This document shows, piece by piece, positions 20,591 through 30,018 of a stretch of 64,000 nucleotides of DNA. Positions within the stretch are counted from its first letter, which is position 1. Every line of letters starts with the position of its first letter. The stretch lies in assembly GCA_028357285.1 (NCBI GenBank), contig JAOMWM010000005.1, positions 19,585-83,584 of the forward strand, in the 5' to 3' direction. Source of the DNA: Schleiferiaceae bacterium. GTDB lineage: Bacteria; Bacteroidota; Bacteroidia; Flavobacteriales; Schleiferiaceae. The translations under genes were made by a program, and so were the position numbers. A model generated the notes under the pieces. That model was not told where the DNA came from. It searched no databases and worked only from the letters and a program-made list of their open reading frames with translations.

Positions 20591-20626
20591 TTCGTATCCT
20601 GTTATTTGGTGCAAAACACGAAAAAA

Positions 20627-20650
20627 GGCCCGAAACGGATGTCTCGGGCC
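20627..20650 (-). terminator. Intrinsic terminator downstream of the beta-helix lipoprotein gene (A/T tracts on both sides)
   Basis: GGCCCGA...TCGGGCC stem flanked by AAAAAA and TTTT. Confidence 0.8.
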
Positions 20651-20689
20651 TTTTATTGTTATGTTAACTTTATGCAAAGTCAGCTCTGC

Positions 20690-21898
20690 TTAGAATGCGC
20701 CTTTCATTGCTGCATACGTCCAAGCTAATTTGCTTTCGTCCGCACCCACAGTAGGAGTGGTAACAGAAGTAGCAAAATCAGAAGGATTCCAAGAAGTAAC
20801 TGCTCCTGACTTGTCTAAGAATACATCAGCTAAAGTTGTACCGGCAGAGTACGAGCTTAGGTTGATTTCAATAGAAGAGAAGTTTAATAAAGAGTTATCG
20901 TAGTTGTAAGCACCTCCGGTTTCATCGATTTCCCAGTCACCTGAGTCATCAAAGTCAGTTATGTAGATATTCTCAACTGTACCCATGGCAGAATCACGGA
21001 AATCAGCGATTTCAGCAGCCATACCATAGAGTGTACCGTTTTTGGCTGTGAAGCCAGCACCCATAGTACCTTCTGGTCCATCTACTTCCATACCGTGGTC
21101 TGAATCCGCACCTGCAACATATACAAAGTTATCGATGGTTCCAGAGTACGCTTGATCGATATCGTACGCATCGTCGCCTTGTGCCCAAACAACAATATTT
21201 GAAGCATCGACAGATCCACCGAAAAACGCTACACCGTCGTCAACGTTAGCAACAACTTCGATATGGTTAACAACCGTAGAAGAACCGACGCCAGCTAACG
21301 TTATTCCGTTAATTTCGTTACCATCACCGATCAATGTACCTCCATGACGAACACTCAGATATTCAATAATTCCCGAATTATCAGTAGAATTAGTTCCTCC
21401 ATATACTGCGTAGGCTTCATTCGCAGGTAATCCCTCGATCAGTGCCGTAGCAGCATCAGCTGAAATAGGTGCAGAACCCAATACAATGAGTCCTCCCCAC
21501 AAACCGGCGTCTGTTTCGTTAAGATTTGTACCTGCTTGTTCTCCAACTGTAATATTATCTAGAACGGACGTCAAAATAATTGGTGCACTTTCCGTTCCTC
21601 GTGCGTCAATAGAACCACCCTGTGCAATAATCAAAGTCGATGCATTAGCTCCATCACCTTCTTTACCCTTAATAATTGTACCGGGTTGAATAGTGAGTTC
21701 AATACCTGCTGGGACAACCACACGACCATTTAAAACATAAATGGAATCGGTACTCCAAGTTTCGTTTACGGCTAGCACACCCGATTTCATTACCTCGAGC
21801 GGGTTGCCGGTAGGGTTGGTTGTACCACCACCGTTTCCTTCACATGCTACACATAGAGCAGCAATAGATGCTATTGCATAAATTTTGTTCAGTTTCAT
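20690..21898 (-). CDS. predicted surface/periplasmic lipoprotein with right-handed beta-helix-like repeats
   Basis: Lipobox-like IAALCVACEG; repeated hydrophobic/turn pattern (LTIQPGTIIKG..., IIEYLSVRHGG..., VVNHIEVVANVDDGVAFFGG). Confidence 0.75.
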   Translation of the reverse strand: MKLNKIYAIASIAALCVACEGNGGGTTNPTGNPLEVMKSGVLAVNETWSTDSIYVLNGRVVVPAGIELTIQPGTIIKGKEGDGANASTLIIAQGGSIDARGTESAPIILTSVLDNITVGEQAGTNLNETDAGLWGGLIVLGSAPISADAATALIEGLPANEAYAVYGGTNSTDNSGIIEYLSVRHGGTLIGDGNEINGITLAGVGSSTVVNHIEVVANVDDGVAFFGGSVDASNIVVWAQGDDAYDIDQAYSGTIDNFVYVAGADSDHGMEVDGPEGTMGAGFTAKNGTLYGMAAEIADFRDSAMGTVENIYITDFDDSGDWEIDETGGAYNYDNSLLNFSSIEINLSSYSAGTTLADVFLDKSGAVTSWNPSDFATSVTTPTVGADESKLAWTYAAMKGAF

Positions 21899-21986
21899 TT
21901 TTTGTCTTTGCTATTATTCACTACAAATGAAACACGCATATGTAAAGTTAAAATTAACCTGAGGTCAAGGAATCAAAATGCGCATA

Positions 21987-22010
21987 TTAACCTTGTGTTA
22001 ATTGCGTTAA
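21987..22010. promoter_or_regulatory. Direct-repeat array resembling a PhoP-type PHO box (TTAAC-type repeats)
   Basis: TTAA cores at 21987, 21998, 22007 (11- and 9-bp periods) in the divergent region between lipoprotein/TBDT and response regulator; minus reads TTAACGCAATTAACACAAGGTTAATA. Confidence 0.4.
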
Positions 22011-22080
22011 CTGACATAAATCGGGTTCAATAAGACTTATATTTACGAAACGATAAGGCAATTATCTTAGATACAAAGTC

Positions 22081-22776
22081 ATGAAAGCAAAAGACATAAC
22101 CATACTTCTTGTTGATGATGAACCCGATATTCTGGACATCATCAGTTATAACTTGAAAGCCGAAGGATACAAAGTCAAAACGGCTTCAAGCGGACGTGAA
22201 GGGGTTGAAAAGGCAAAGAAATACCATCCTGATCTTATTCTTTTAGACGTGATGATGCCGGAAATGGATGGTATTGAGGCATGTGAACAGATTCGTAAAC
22301 TACCTGGTCTAGAACATACCATTGTAGCATTTTTAACGGCACGTAACGAAGATTACAGCCAAGTAGCGGGTTTCGAAGTTGGCGCAGACGACTACATCGC
22401 CAAATCGGTGAAGCCTAAAGTCCTAATATCAAGGTTAAAAGCCCTGTTGCGCCGAAGACCTTCTGAGTCTACTTCCTCTGAAGAGCGCACTACTCTCGGT
22501 GATATGGTCATCGATAAAGAGCAATATCATATAGAAATCAAAGGAAAAGTAGTAGAGCTCCCGCGTAAGGAGTTTGAGTTGCTCAGCCTCTTAACATCCA
22601 AATCAGGTAAAGTATTTACCCGAGAGGAAATCATGGATCGTATCTGGGGTACAGCTGTAATCGTAGGTGGACGGACTATTGACGTTCATGTTCGAAAATT
22701 ACGAGAGAAGATAGGCGATGATCGTATCAAAACGATAAAGGGCGTCGGCTACAAATTTGAGGATTCAAATTCGTAG
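22081..22776 (+). CDS. response regulator transcription factor, OmpR/PhoB family
   Basis: Receiver domain LLVDDEPDILDIISYNL...LILLDVMMPEMDG plus winged-helix C-terminus GGRTIDVHVRKLREKIGDDRIKTIKGVGYKFE. Confidence 0.93.
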   Translation: MKAKDITILLVDDEPDILDIISYNLKAEGYKVKTASSGREGVEKAKKYHPDLILLDVMMPEMDGIEACEQIRKLPGLEHTIVAFLTARNEDYSQVAGFEVGADDYIAKSVKPKVLISRLKALLRRRPSESTSSEERTTLGDMVIDKEQYHIEIKGKVVELPRKEFELLSLLTSKSGKVFTREEIMDRIWGTAVIVGGRTIDVHVRKLREKIGDDRIKTIKGVGYKFEDSNS

Positions 22777-22785
22777 ATTAACCGC

Positions 22786-23784
22786 ATGAAAGTATTGCGG
22801 AACAATCTAACCTCTCTTATCTCCTCCTTTCTCGTTCTACTCGTTTGCATCTTCTTTCGAGATACATTAGGATTGCAGGGTGTTGTTATAGTTTCATTCA
22901 TTTCAGCGGTCTTTTTGTTTGCTTTTGAGGCTCTCGTGCGGCGCTATGCACTAGAAAAAACTGTTGCAATCATGAAAGAACACGATCCGGCTCTTTTCAA
23001 AGAAACCCCGGAGTCTATTGAGCGGGTAGAAGAAGAGATTGCCCTTTGGTCGAAGAAACAGTCGGAATTTCTGGAAGAATACCGAAGTCGAGAGCAGTTT
23101 AGAAGAGAATATATCGGTAATATTAGTCATGAACTTAAAACCCCAATATTTAGCATACAAGGTTACATCCATACCTTGCTCGACGGCGCTATGGATGACT
23201 CTAAAGTGGCCAAGAAGTTTTTAAAACGTACTGCTAAATCAGTGGATCGCATGACAGAATTGGTCAAGGATTTAGAAGCCATTTCAAAGATAGAAAGCGG
23301 TCTCTACGAGATTCAATTGCGCCCAGTGGTACTGCTGAATTTGATTGATGATTCGATGGATACCCTAGAATCTTTTATAACTAAACACAAAGCTGAGGTG
23401 GAAGTGGTTTGGGAAGTGAACAAGGACGTTCAAGTCGTTTGTGATTCTGCCCGAATAGAACAGGTTTTGGATAATTTGATTGTTAATGCAATAAAATACA
23501 GTCCTGTAGGGTCTTCCGTTCTTGTGGTCATTCACGAGAAAAACGATAGTGTATTTATCGATGTACGCGACCATGGGTTCGGTATACCTGAAGGTGATTT
23601 AGCACGCGTCTTTGAGCGTTTTTACCGCGTCGATAAGGCTCGAACTAGGAATGAAGGTGGATCTGGCCTAGGACTTTCCATTGTTAAGCATATTGTCGAA
23701 GCCCACAGTGAGGAAATCACAGTGAACTCAAAAGAACGAGTGGGATCGGTGTTCTCTTTTTCTCTCGCTAAAGTGATGCGATAA
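22786..23784 (+). CDS. sensor histidine kinase, PhoR-like
   Basis: H-box YIGNISHELKTPIFSIQGY, N-box NLIVNAIKYSP, G-boxes DHGFGIPEGD, GSGLGLSIVKHIV. Confidence 0.93.
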   Translation: MKVLRNNLTSLISSFLVLLVCIFFRDTLGLQGVVIVSFISAVFLFAFEALVRRYALEKTVAIMKEHDPALFKETPESIERVEEEIALWSKKQSEFLEEYRSREQFRREYIGNISHELKTPIFSIQGYIHTLLDGAMDDSKVAKKFLKRTAKSVDRMTELVKDLEAISKIESGLYEIQLRPVVLLNLIDDSMDTLESFITKHKAEVEVVWEVNKDVQVVCDSARIEQVLDNLIVNAIKYSPVGSSVLVVIHEKNDSVFIDVRDHGFGIPEGDLARVFERFYRVDKARTRNEGGSGLGLSIVKHIVEAHSEEITVNSKERVGSVFSFSLAKVMR

Positions 23785-23809
23785 ATCGTGTAAAACCTTT
23801 CTATTAAAA

Positions 23810-23841
23810 TTGGGTACCGCATTGTGAGGTAGTTAAATTTG
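23810..23841 (+). promoter_or_regulatory. Bacteroidota-type promoter upstream of tryptophan 2,3-dioxygenase
   Basis: TTG (23810-23812), 21-nt spacer, TAAATTTG (23834-23841), exact TAnnTTTG. Confidence 0.55.
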
Positions 23842-23860
23842 AGGTAAACCTTGAAGAACC

Positions 23861-24835
23861 ATGGAGTGGACCCCTGAATTGATGGAAAAGCTTACTGCCC
23901 TGCGCGGTAAGATCGAAAGTACCGGCCAAGATTTTGAGACCTACGTTGACGGTTGGCAGCGTGCACAGTTTAAAAATTATTGGGATTACATTCAATTAGA
24001 GACGCTTCTTAGTCTACAACGCCCTGTTACAGATGTACAGGACGAACCTATCTTCATAATTTATCACCAGATTACAGAGTTGTATTTCAAACTTGCTCGT
24101 ATTGAAATAGATGCAATCGCTTCTGCTGAAGCGTTAGAAGTGTCCGATTTTAAAGAGCGTATAGATCGTTTAAATCGTTATTTCGGAGCGCTTCGTAGTA
24201 GTTTCGGAGTTATGGAAAAAGGCATGAAGAAGTCCGAGTTTTTGGCTTTTAGAGATGCACTAGCTCCTGCGTCCGGTTTTCAAAGTGCGCAATATCGCAT
24301 GATTGAATTGGGCTGCGCCCCGGTGATTAATATCGTTGCAGAATTAAAGCGTGAAGAGTTACTTAGTTCCTCTATTGAAGAACAGATGGAAGCTATTTAT
24401 TGGCGCGATGGTGCGAAAATAGAATCCACCGGTCAGCCGGCCTATACGGCTGTACAATTCATCGAGAAGTACTGGGATGATTTTTTGTTCGCGGCTGAAT
24501 CCTATGAACACTGTAATATTTGGGAACGCTTTTGCGAATTAAAACGTAATGGGCTTAGCGATGAAGAATTGGCAAGTCTCGAGAATGCATTGCGTTTGTT
24601 GGATTTGAATGTCAATGTGAATTGGCCCTTGCAGCATTATAAAACAGCGGTACGTTACTTATCGAAGAAGCCAATTGATATTGCGGCTACAGGCGGTACG
24701 AATTGGCAGAAGTATTTACCCCCGAGATTCCAGCGCCGCATTTTTTATCCGGAATTATGGACAGAAACCCAGCGGGCCGAATGGGGTAAGAGTTGGGTAG
24801 AGGACGTACTACGAGAAATAGAAGGGGTTAAATGA
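23861..24835 (+). CDS. tryptophan 2,3-dioxygenase family protein
   Basis: YWDYIQLETLLSLQRP...DEPIFIIYHQITELYFKL...SGFQSAQYRMIELG. Confidence 0.9.
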   Translation: MEWTPELMEKLTALRGKIESTGQDFETYVDGWQRAQFKNYWDYIQLETLLSLQRPVTDVQDEPIFIIYHQITELYFKLARIEIDAIASAEALEVSDFKERIDRLNRYFGALRSSFGVMEKGMKKSEFLAFRDALAPASGFQSAQYRMIELGCAPVINIVAELKREELLSSSIEEQMEAIYWRDGAKIESTGQPAYTAVQFIEKYWDDFLFAAESYEHCNIWERFCELKRNGLSDEELASLENALRLLDLNVNVNWPLQHYKTAVRYLSKKPIDIAATGGTNWQKYLPPRFQRRIFYPELWTETQRAEWGKSWVEDVLREIEGVK

Positions 24836-26076
24836 GTTTAAAAAAGAATGCCTGGATTGCCTTAGCGGCTCTATTTGTGTTGCTCATAATTTGGGTAATG
24901 TCCTCAAAAAATGAACGGGTAACAGTCCTTGAAGAACAAGAAGAGGTGGCAGAGGTCGTTGAGCCAAGAGTTGTGTTGACTTTGCCTGCAGATACTTTGC
25001 GTTTCGAAAAACATACCATTGCATCAGGCGAGAGTTTTGGCGCACTTTTGGGCAAACGCGGTATTGGTACGGCACAGATCTATAAAATTGCAGCAGCAGT
25101 AGAGGACCAGTTTAATGTACGTCGCATTCGGGCGGGTATTGAAGTCCAATTCGCCACGGGAGATAGTTCGCTTTTCCCTTCCTATTTCATTTATCCAGAA
25201 AGTAAATATGAATATTGGATCATCGGGTTGCAAGATTCTATTTATGCGAAAAAAGTAGAAAAAGAACGTGAGGTTCGCCGAAGAGCCATTTCTGGAACCA
25301 TCGACGATGCACTATATCTCAGTGTAGGTCGTTCGGGCGGAACTCAAGCACTCGCCATGTCGCTAGTGGAGGTGTATGCATGGACTATTGATTTCTTCCG
25401 ACTACAAAAAGGAGATGCCTTTAGTGTTATTTACGAAGAGGAGTATGTAGATGATACAGTTTACGTAGGACTCAAGCGTGTAGTCGCAGCAAATCTGACG
25501 CACATGGGGAATGATTTTTATTCTTTTCCTTATGAAAATGAATTGGGCTTTCATGATTACTATGATGAAGAAGGACGTAGTTTACGAAAGACTTTTCTGC
25601 GCGCGCCTCTGAATTTCACCCGTATTTCTTCGAGGTATTCTGGTCGCCGTTTTCATCCTGTACAAAAACGTTGGAAGGCACATTTAGGAACAGATTACGC
25701 CGCGCCAACAGGGACCCCTATAATGACTACTGCAGACGGAGTTATCATTGCCGCCCAGTATACATCTGCTAACGGAAATTACGTCAAGGTTCGCCACAAC
25801 AGTACCTACACTACTCAGTACCTGCACATGAGCAAAATTAAACCGGGCATTAAAAACGGGGTGAAAGTGAAACAAGGCGATGTTATTGGATATGTCGGTT
25901 CCACAGGGTTAGCTACTGGCCCGCACGTGTGTTACCGCTTTTGGGTAAACGGAAAGCAGGTGGATCCGTACAAGCAAAAATTACCGGATGCTAAGCCGCT
26001 TACGGCCGATCGGATGGACGTGTATCAATCCTACATGACACGCTTAAAAGAAGAATTGGATTCCCTTACCCAATAA
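24832..26076 (+). CDS. M23 family peptidoglycan DD-metallopeptidase
   Basis: LysM/OapA-like N-terminal part; SSRYSGRRFHPVQKRWKAHLGTDYAAPTGTPI...YLHMS...GYVGSTGLATGPHVCYRFW. Confidence 0.92.
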   Translation: MSLKKNAWIALAALFVLLIIWVMSSKNERVTVLEEQEEVAEVVEPRVVLTLPADTLRFEKHTIASGESFGALLGKRGIGTAQIYKIAAAVEDQFNVRRIRAGIEVQFATGDSSLFPSYFIYPESKYEYWIIGLQDSIYAKKVEKEREVRRRAISGTIDDALYLSVGRSGGTQALAMSLVEVYAWTIDFFRLQKGDAFSVIYEEEYVDDTVYVGLKRVVAANLTHMGNDFYSFPYENELGFHDYYDEEGRSLRKTFLRAPLNFTRISSRYSGRRFHPVQKRWKAHLGTDYAAPTGTPIMTTADGVIIAAQYTSANGNYVKVRHNSTYTTQYLHMSKIKPGIKNGVKVKQGDVIGYVGSTGLATGPHVCYRFWVNGKQVDPYKQKLPDAKPLTADRMDVYQSYMTRLKEELDSLTQ

Positions 26077-28825
26077 CGATATTAATAATTCGTCCAGGCA
26101 CGACTATCATTTTGCGGACTTGCTTCTCGCCGATCTGTTCTAAAGTACGTGGATCTTCTAGAACTACTTTTTCAATGGCATCTTTATCCATATCCAGCGG
26201 TAATTCTAATTGAAAGCGTACTTTTCCATTGAAAGAAACCGGATAATTCTTGCTGCTTTCGATTAAATAGCTTTCGTTGTGCTGAGGGTAAGACGCATGG
26301 GTCACAGAACCTGTGCCGCCTAATTTTTCCCAAAGCTCTTCTGCTAAATGTGGCGCAAACGGCGCGATGAGTCGAACTAGAGGTTCAAGCACTTCTCGAT
26401 TATTTGTCTTTAACTCCGTCAATTCATTCGTAGCGATCATAAAGGCACTGACGGAAGTGTTGAAACTGAAGTTTTCAATATCCTCGCCTACCTTTTTAAT
26501 ACAGGTATGTGCTGCTTTAAGCGCATTTTTATCTGCAGGGGCATCGCTTACCGCAAAGGTGCCGTCCATATGAAAGAGCTTCCAGAATTTACGTTGGAAT
26601 CCCGCGACACCGCTTAATCCCTGAGTATTCCACGGTTTACTCTGTTCAATGGGTCCTAAGAACATTTCATACATGCGGAGTACATCGGCGCCATACTTTA
26701 AGACAATTTCGTCGGGATTTGTCACGTTGAATTTCGATTTGGACATTTTTTCCACCTCCCTACTGCAGATGTACTTCCCTTCTTCTAAAATGAATTCGGC
26801 ACTCTTGTACTCTTCACGCCAATTTTTAAACGCTTCGACATCCAACTCGTCGCCTTGCAAGAAACTGACATCCGCATGCAGTGGATGTGTTTCGTATTGG
26901 TCTTTTAAACCTGAACTTACGAATGTATTTGCACCATTGATGCGATGCACAAAGGCACTGATGCCCTGAATCATCCCCTGATTGATGAGTTTTTTAAACG
27001 GCTCATCAAAAGTAATATGGCCTAAATCATAAAGTGCTTTTGTCCAAAACCTTGAGTAGAGTAGGTGGCCGGTGGCATGTTCAGAGCCGCCCACATAAAG
27101 ATCAACTTGATTCCAGTATGCTACAGTTGACTCGCCGGCAAATTCGGTCTTATTATGAGCGTCCATATAACGTAGGAAGTACCATGAAGATCCTGCCCAA
27201 CCGGGCATGGTGGTAGTTTCCAGTGGACATCCATTATACGTCCAGTTTTCTGCTCGGGCCAATGGCGGTTCCCCATCTTCAGTAGGGAGGTAAGCATCTA
27301 CTGCGGGTAGTGTCAATGGAAGGTCTTCCAGAGGTAGTGTTTTAGGAATTCCTTCTTCATAAAATATAGGAATGGGCTCGCCCCAATACCGTTGGCGGCC
27401 GAAGATGGCATCACGCAGCTTAAACTGAGTCGCGCCTTTTCCGTAGCCAATTTCTTCTAAATGCGCAATCATTTTTCCCTTCGCGTCCATGCAATCCATG
27501 CCGTCGAGGAATCCTGAATTCACCATTTTACCCGATTTCGCATCGTAGCTCTCCTTTGTAATATTACCTCCTTCAACTACTTCCTCGATAGGAAGATCGA
27601 AGTGCTTAGCGAAGGCGTAGTCTCTGCTGTCGTGCGCTGGCACTGCCATTACAGCGCCTGTGCCATAGCTGGCTAATACATAATCGCCAATCCAAATCGG
27701 CACTTGTGCTTTTGTGATTGGATGAAGTGCACAGGCCCCGGTAAAGCAACCGCTGATGGTTTTTGTATCTGCCATTCGATCGCGCTCGCTGCGAGATGCG
27801 GCTTTTTCTTTATAGGCTGCTACGGCCTCGCTGCGCTCGGCCGTAGTAATAGCGTCAACTAATTCGTGTTCAGGTGCTAGCGTCAGAAAAGTCGCCCCAA
27901 AGAGCGTGTCGGGACGGGTCGAAAAAACTTCAATCCGTCCAGGGTGATCTTGAATGTCAAAAAACAGAGCTGCTCCAACAGACTTACCAATCCAATTGCG
28001 CTGCGTCTCTTTCAATGCGTTGCTCCAGTCGATGCGATCGAGACCTTCCAAAAGGCGGTCTGCATATGCGGTAATGCGCATGGACCACTGCATCATTTTT
28101 TTCTGAATAACGGGATGGCCACCTCTTTCACTAACACCGTCTTTTACCTCATCATTTGCAAGTACAGTTCCTAACGCTGGACACCAGTTTACGTTACTTT
28201 CGCTGCGGTAGGCCAAACGATAATTTAAGAGCACCTCAGATTGGGCCTTTGCGTTCAAGCTATTCCACTCCTCTGCAGTAAGCACCATTACTTCGGTTTC
28301 GGCTGCCTGAAGACCCTCAGTTCCGCGCTCATTTAAATGCTGAATGAGGGAATCAATGTGACGACTTTTTCCGCTGGAATAGTCATACCAAGCATCAAAA
28401 AGTTGAATAAAAATCCATTGTGTCCATCTGTAATAGGATGGATCTGTCGTTTTAAATTCACGCGACCAGTCTAAACCAAAACCAATATTATCCAATTGCT
28501 CGCGGTAGCGGGCAGTATTGATTGCGGTGGTTTTTTCGGGGTGTTGACCGGTTTGAATGGCGTACTGTTCTGCTGGAAGGCCGAAGGCATCATAGCCCAT
28601 CGGGTGCAAGACATTGAATCCTTTTTGCTTTTTGTAGCGGCCGTAAATATCTGAGGCTATGTATCCTAGCGGATGCCCGACGTGCAATCCTGCACCTGAA
28701 GGGTAAGGGAACATGTCCAACACATAAAACTTAGGTTGGTCACTCGAGTTTGGAGCATGATAGGTGCCGTTTTCGGCCCAAATCTGCTGCCATTTTTTAT
28801 CTATTTCGTTGTGGTTGTACTCCAT
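26066..28825 (-). CDS. leuS: leucyl-tRNA synthetase
   Basis: DMFPYPSGAGLHVGHPLGY, MSKSKFNVTNPDEI; start at ATG 28823-28825. Confidence 0.97.
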   Translation of the reverse strand: MEYNHNEIDKKWQQIWAENGTYHAPNSSDQPKFYVLDMFPYPSGAGLHVGHPLGYIASDIYGRYKKQKGFNVLHPMGYDAFGLPAEQYAIQTGQHPEKTTAINTARYREQLDNIGFGLDWSREFKTTDPSYYRWTQWIFIQLFDAWYDYSSGKSRHIDSLIQHLNERGTEGLQAAETEVMVLTAEEWNSLNAKAQSEVLLNYRLAYRSESNVNWCPALGTVLANDEVKDGVSERGGHPVIQKKMMQWSMRITAYADRLLEGLDRIDWSNALKETQRNWIGKSVGAALFFDIQDHPGRIEVFSTRPDTLFGATFLTLAPEHELVDAITTAERSEAVAAYKEKAASRSERDRMADTKTISGCFTGACALHPITKAQVPIWIGDYVLASYGTGAVMAVPAHDSRDYAFAKHFDLPIEEVVEGGNITKESYDAKSGKMVNSGFLDGMDCMDAKGKMIAHLEEIGYGKGATQFKLRDAIFGRQRYWGEPIPIFYEEGIPKTLPLEDLPLTLPAVDAYLPTEDGEPPLARAENWTYNGCPLETTTMPGWAGSSWYFLRYMDAHNKTEFAGESTVAYWNQVDLYVGGSEHATGHLLYSRFWTKALYDLGHITFDEPFKKLINQGMIQGISAFVHRINGANTFVSSGLKDQYETHPLHADVSFLQGDELDVEAFKNWREEYKSAEFILEEGKYICSREVEKMSKSKFNVTNPDEIVLKYGADVLRMYEMFLGPIEQSKPWNTQGLSGVAGFQRKFWKLFHMDGTFAVSDAPADKNALKAAHTCIKKVGEDIENFSFNTSVSAFMIATNELTELKTNNREVLEPLVRLIAPFAPHLAEELWEKLGGTGSVTHASYPQHNESYLIESSKNYPVSFNGKVRFQLELPLDMDKDAIEKVVLEDPRTLEQIGEKQVRKMIVVPGRIINIVIG

Positions 28826-28894
28826 AGCGTTAAAGAAGTGTTGAACATGCGCGAAATTAGTGAATGCGCCGCTAGATTTACTATTTTCGCTGCA

Positions 28895-29773
28895 ATGAGT
28901 TCTAAAGAACAAAAATTTACTTCTTCGCGCGTACGATCCTCGTACCTGTCTGTTGTCGTTTCTATGACTCTGGTCCTTTTTGTGCTTGGAGTTTTGTGCT
29001 CGCTCGTATTTTCTGCAAAAGCATTGACTCAGGCCGTGCGTGAAAACTTTACGTTCACTTTAGTATTGGATGAGTCCGTTCCAGAAGAAGAGTTACGCAC
29101 ATTAGTGAAGTCACAGCAGTTAGCGGACTATGCGAAAAGTGCAGAATTGGTCACAAAAGAGGAGGCAGCAGCAGCACTTCAGGTAGATTTAGGTGAGGAT
29201 TTTGTAGAATTCTTAGGATACAATCCGCTTTCAAATACTGTAGACTTGCATTTAAACGGCGCCTTTGTGGCTTCAGGTAATCTAGAAGAGCTTCGACAAG
29301 AACTACTTCGGGATCCTTATATTGAAGATGTGCTCTACGATCCGGATCTTATTAGCCTGGTAAATCAAAATATTGAAAAAATTAGCTGGATTCTTGTTGG
29401 GGCCGTTTTGGTATTGTTGTTAGTTGCACTTGCGTTGATCAATTCAAGCATACGTCTAACCATTTACTCGAAGCGCTTCTTGTTGAAGACCATGCAATTG
29501 GTAGGAGCCACTTCTGGATTTATTAGAAGGCCTTATCTCATAAATAGTTTAGTGTTAGGTGTGCTGAGTGCAGCATTGAGTATGGGGTTATTACTCGCTT
29601 TAGGTGCCGCGTTGGATAATTATTTTCCCACGCTCCTAGCACTTTTTGAGAGAGAAACTATTTTGGTAGTATTTGCTGCCCTATTATGTATTGGCTTGCT
29701 AGTGCCTGGAGTTTCTACGGCCATTGCGATACGTAAATATTTAAAATTAAGAACGAACGAATTATACTATTAA
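28895..29773 (+). CDS. ftsX: cell division protein FtsX
   Basis: 4-TM FtsX permease with ECD; start at ATG 28895 (MSSKEQKFTSS). Confidence 0.9.
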   Translation: MSSKEQKFTSSRVRSSYLSVVVSMTLVLFVLGVLCSLVFSAKALTQAVRENFTFTLVLDESVPEEELRTLVKSQQLADYAKSAELVTKEEAAAALQVDLGEDFVEFLGYNPLSNTVDLHLNGAFVASGNLEELRQELLRDPYIEDVLYDPDLISLVNQNIEKISWILVGAVLVLLLVALALINSSIRLTIYSKRFLLKTMQLVGATSGFIRRPYLINSLVLGVLSAALSMGLLLALGAALDNYFPTLLALFERETILVVFAALLCIGLLVPGVSTAIAIRKYLKLRTNELYY

Positions 29774-29775
29774 CT

Positions 29776-30009
29776 ATGGAAAATAAAGATGCTTTCCTTT
29801 TTGACCGGAGAAAATATGTAGTCCTCATCGCTGGATTACTTATGCTTGCTATTGGGTTTGCTTTGATGTTGGGTGGTGGTTCAGACGCCCCGGATGAATT
29901 CAACGAAGAGATTTTTGGTGCGCAGCGTATTGGTGTGGCGCCGTGGTTCATTTTCATCGGTTTGTTGTTGCCTATCGCAGCAATTATGATGAAGAAAAAG
30001 GAAGATTAA
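29776..30009 (+). CDS. DUF3098-family small membrane protein
   Basis: Two-TM 77 aa protein between ftsX and uppP, typical Bacteroidota arrangement. Confidence 0.8.
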   Translation: MENKDAFLFDRRKYVVLIAGLLMLAIGFALMLGGGSDAPDEFNEEIFGAQRIGVAPWFIFIGLLLPIAAIMMKKKED

Positions 30010-30018
30010 GTTTTTGCT

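Noticed and set aside
20591-20677. N-terminal extension of the TonB receptor ORF (MHKVNITIKGPRHPFRAFF...)
   Set aside because: It covers the intrinsic terminator at 20627-20650 and lacks signal-peptide character; MIRKIAIYCALVLS at 20590 is the better start.
26313-26969. Plus-strand ORFs of 86-106 aa within leuS
   Set aside because: Antisense shadows of leucyl-tRNA synthetase.
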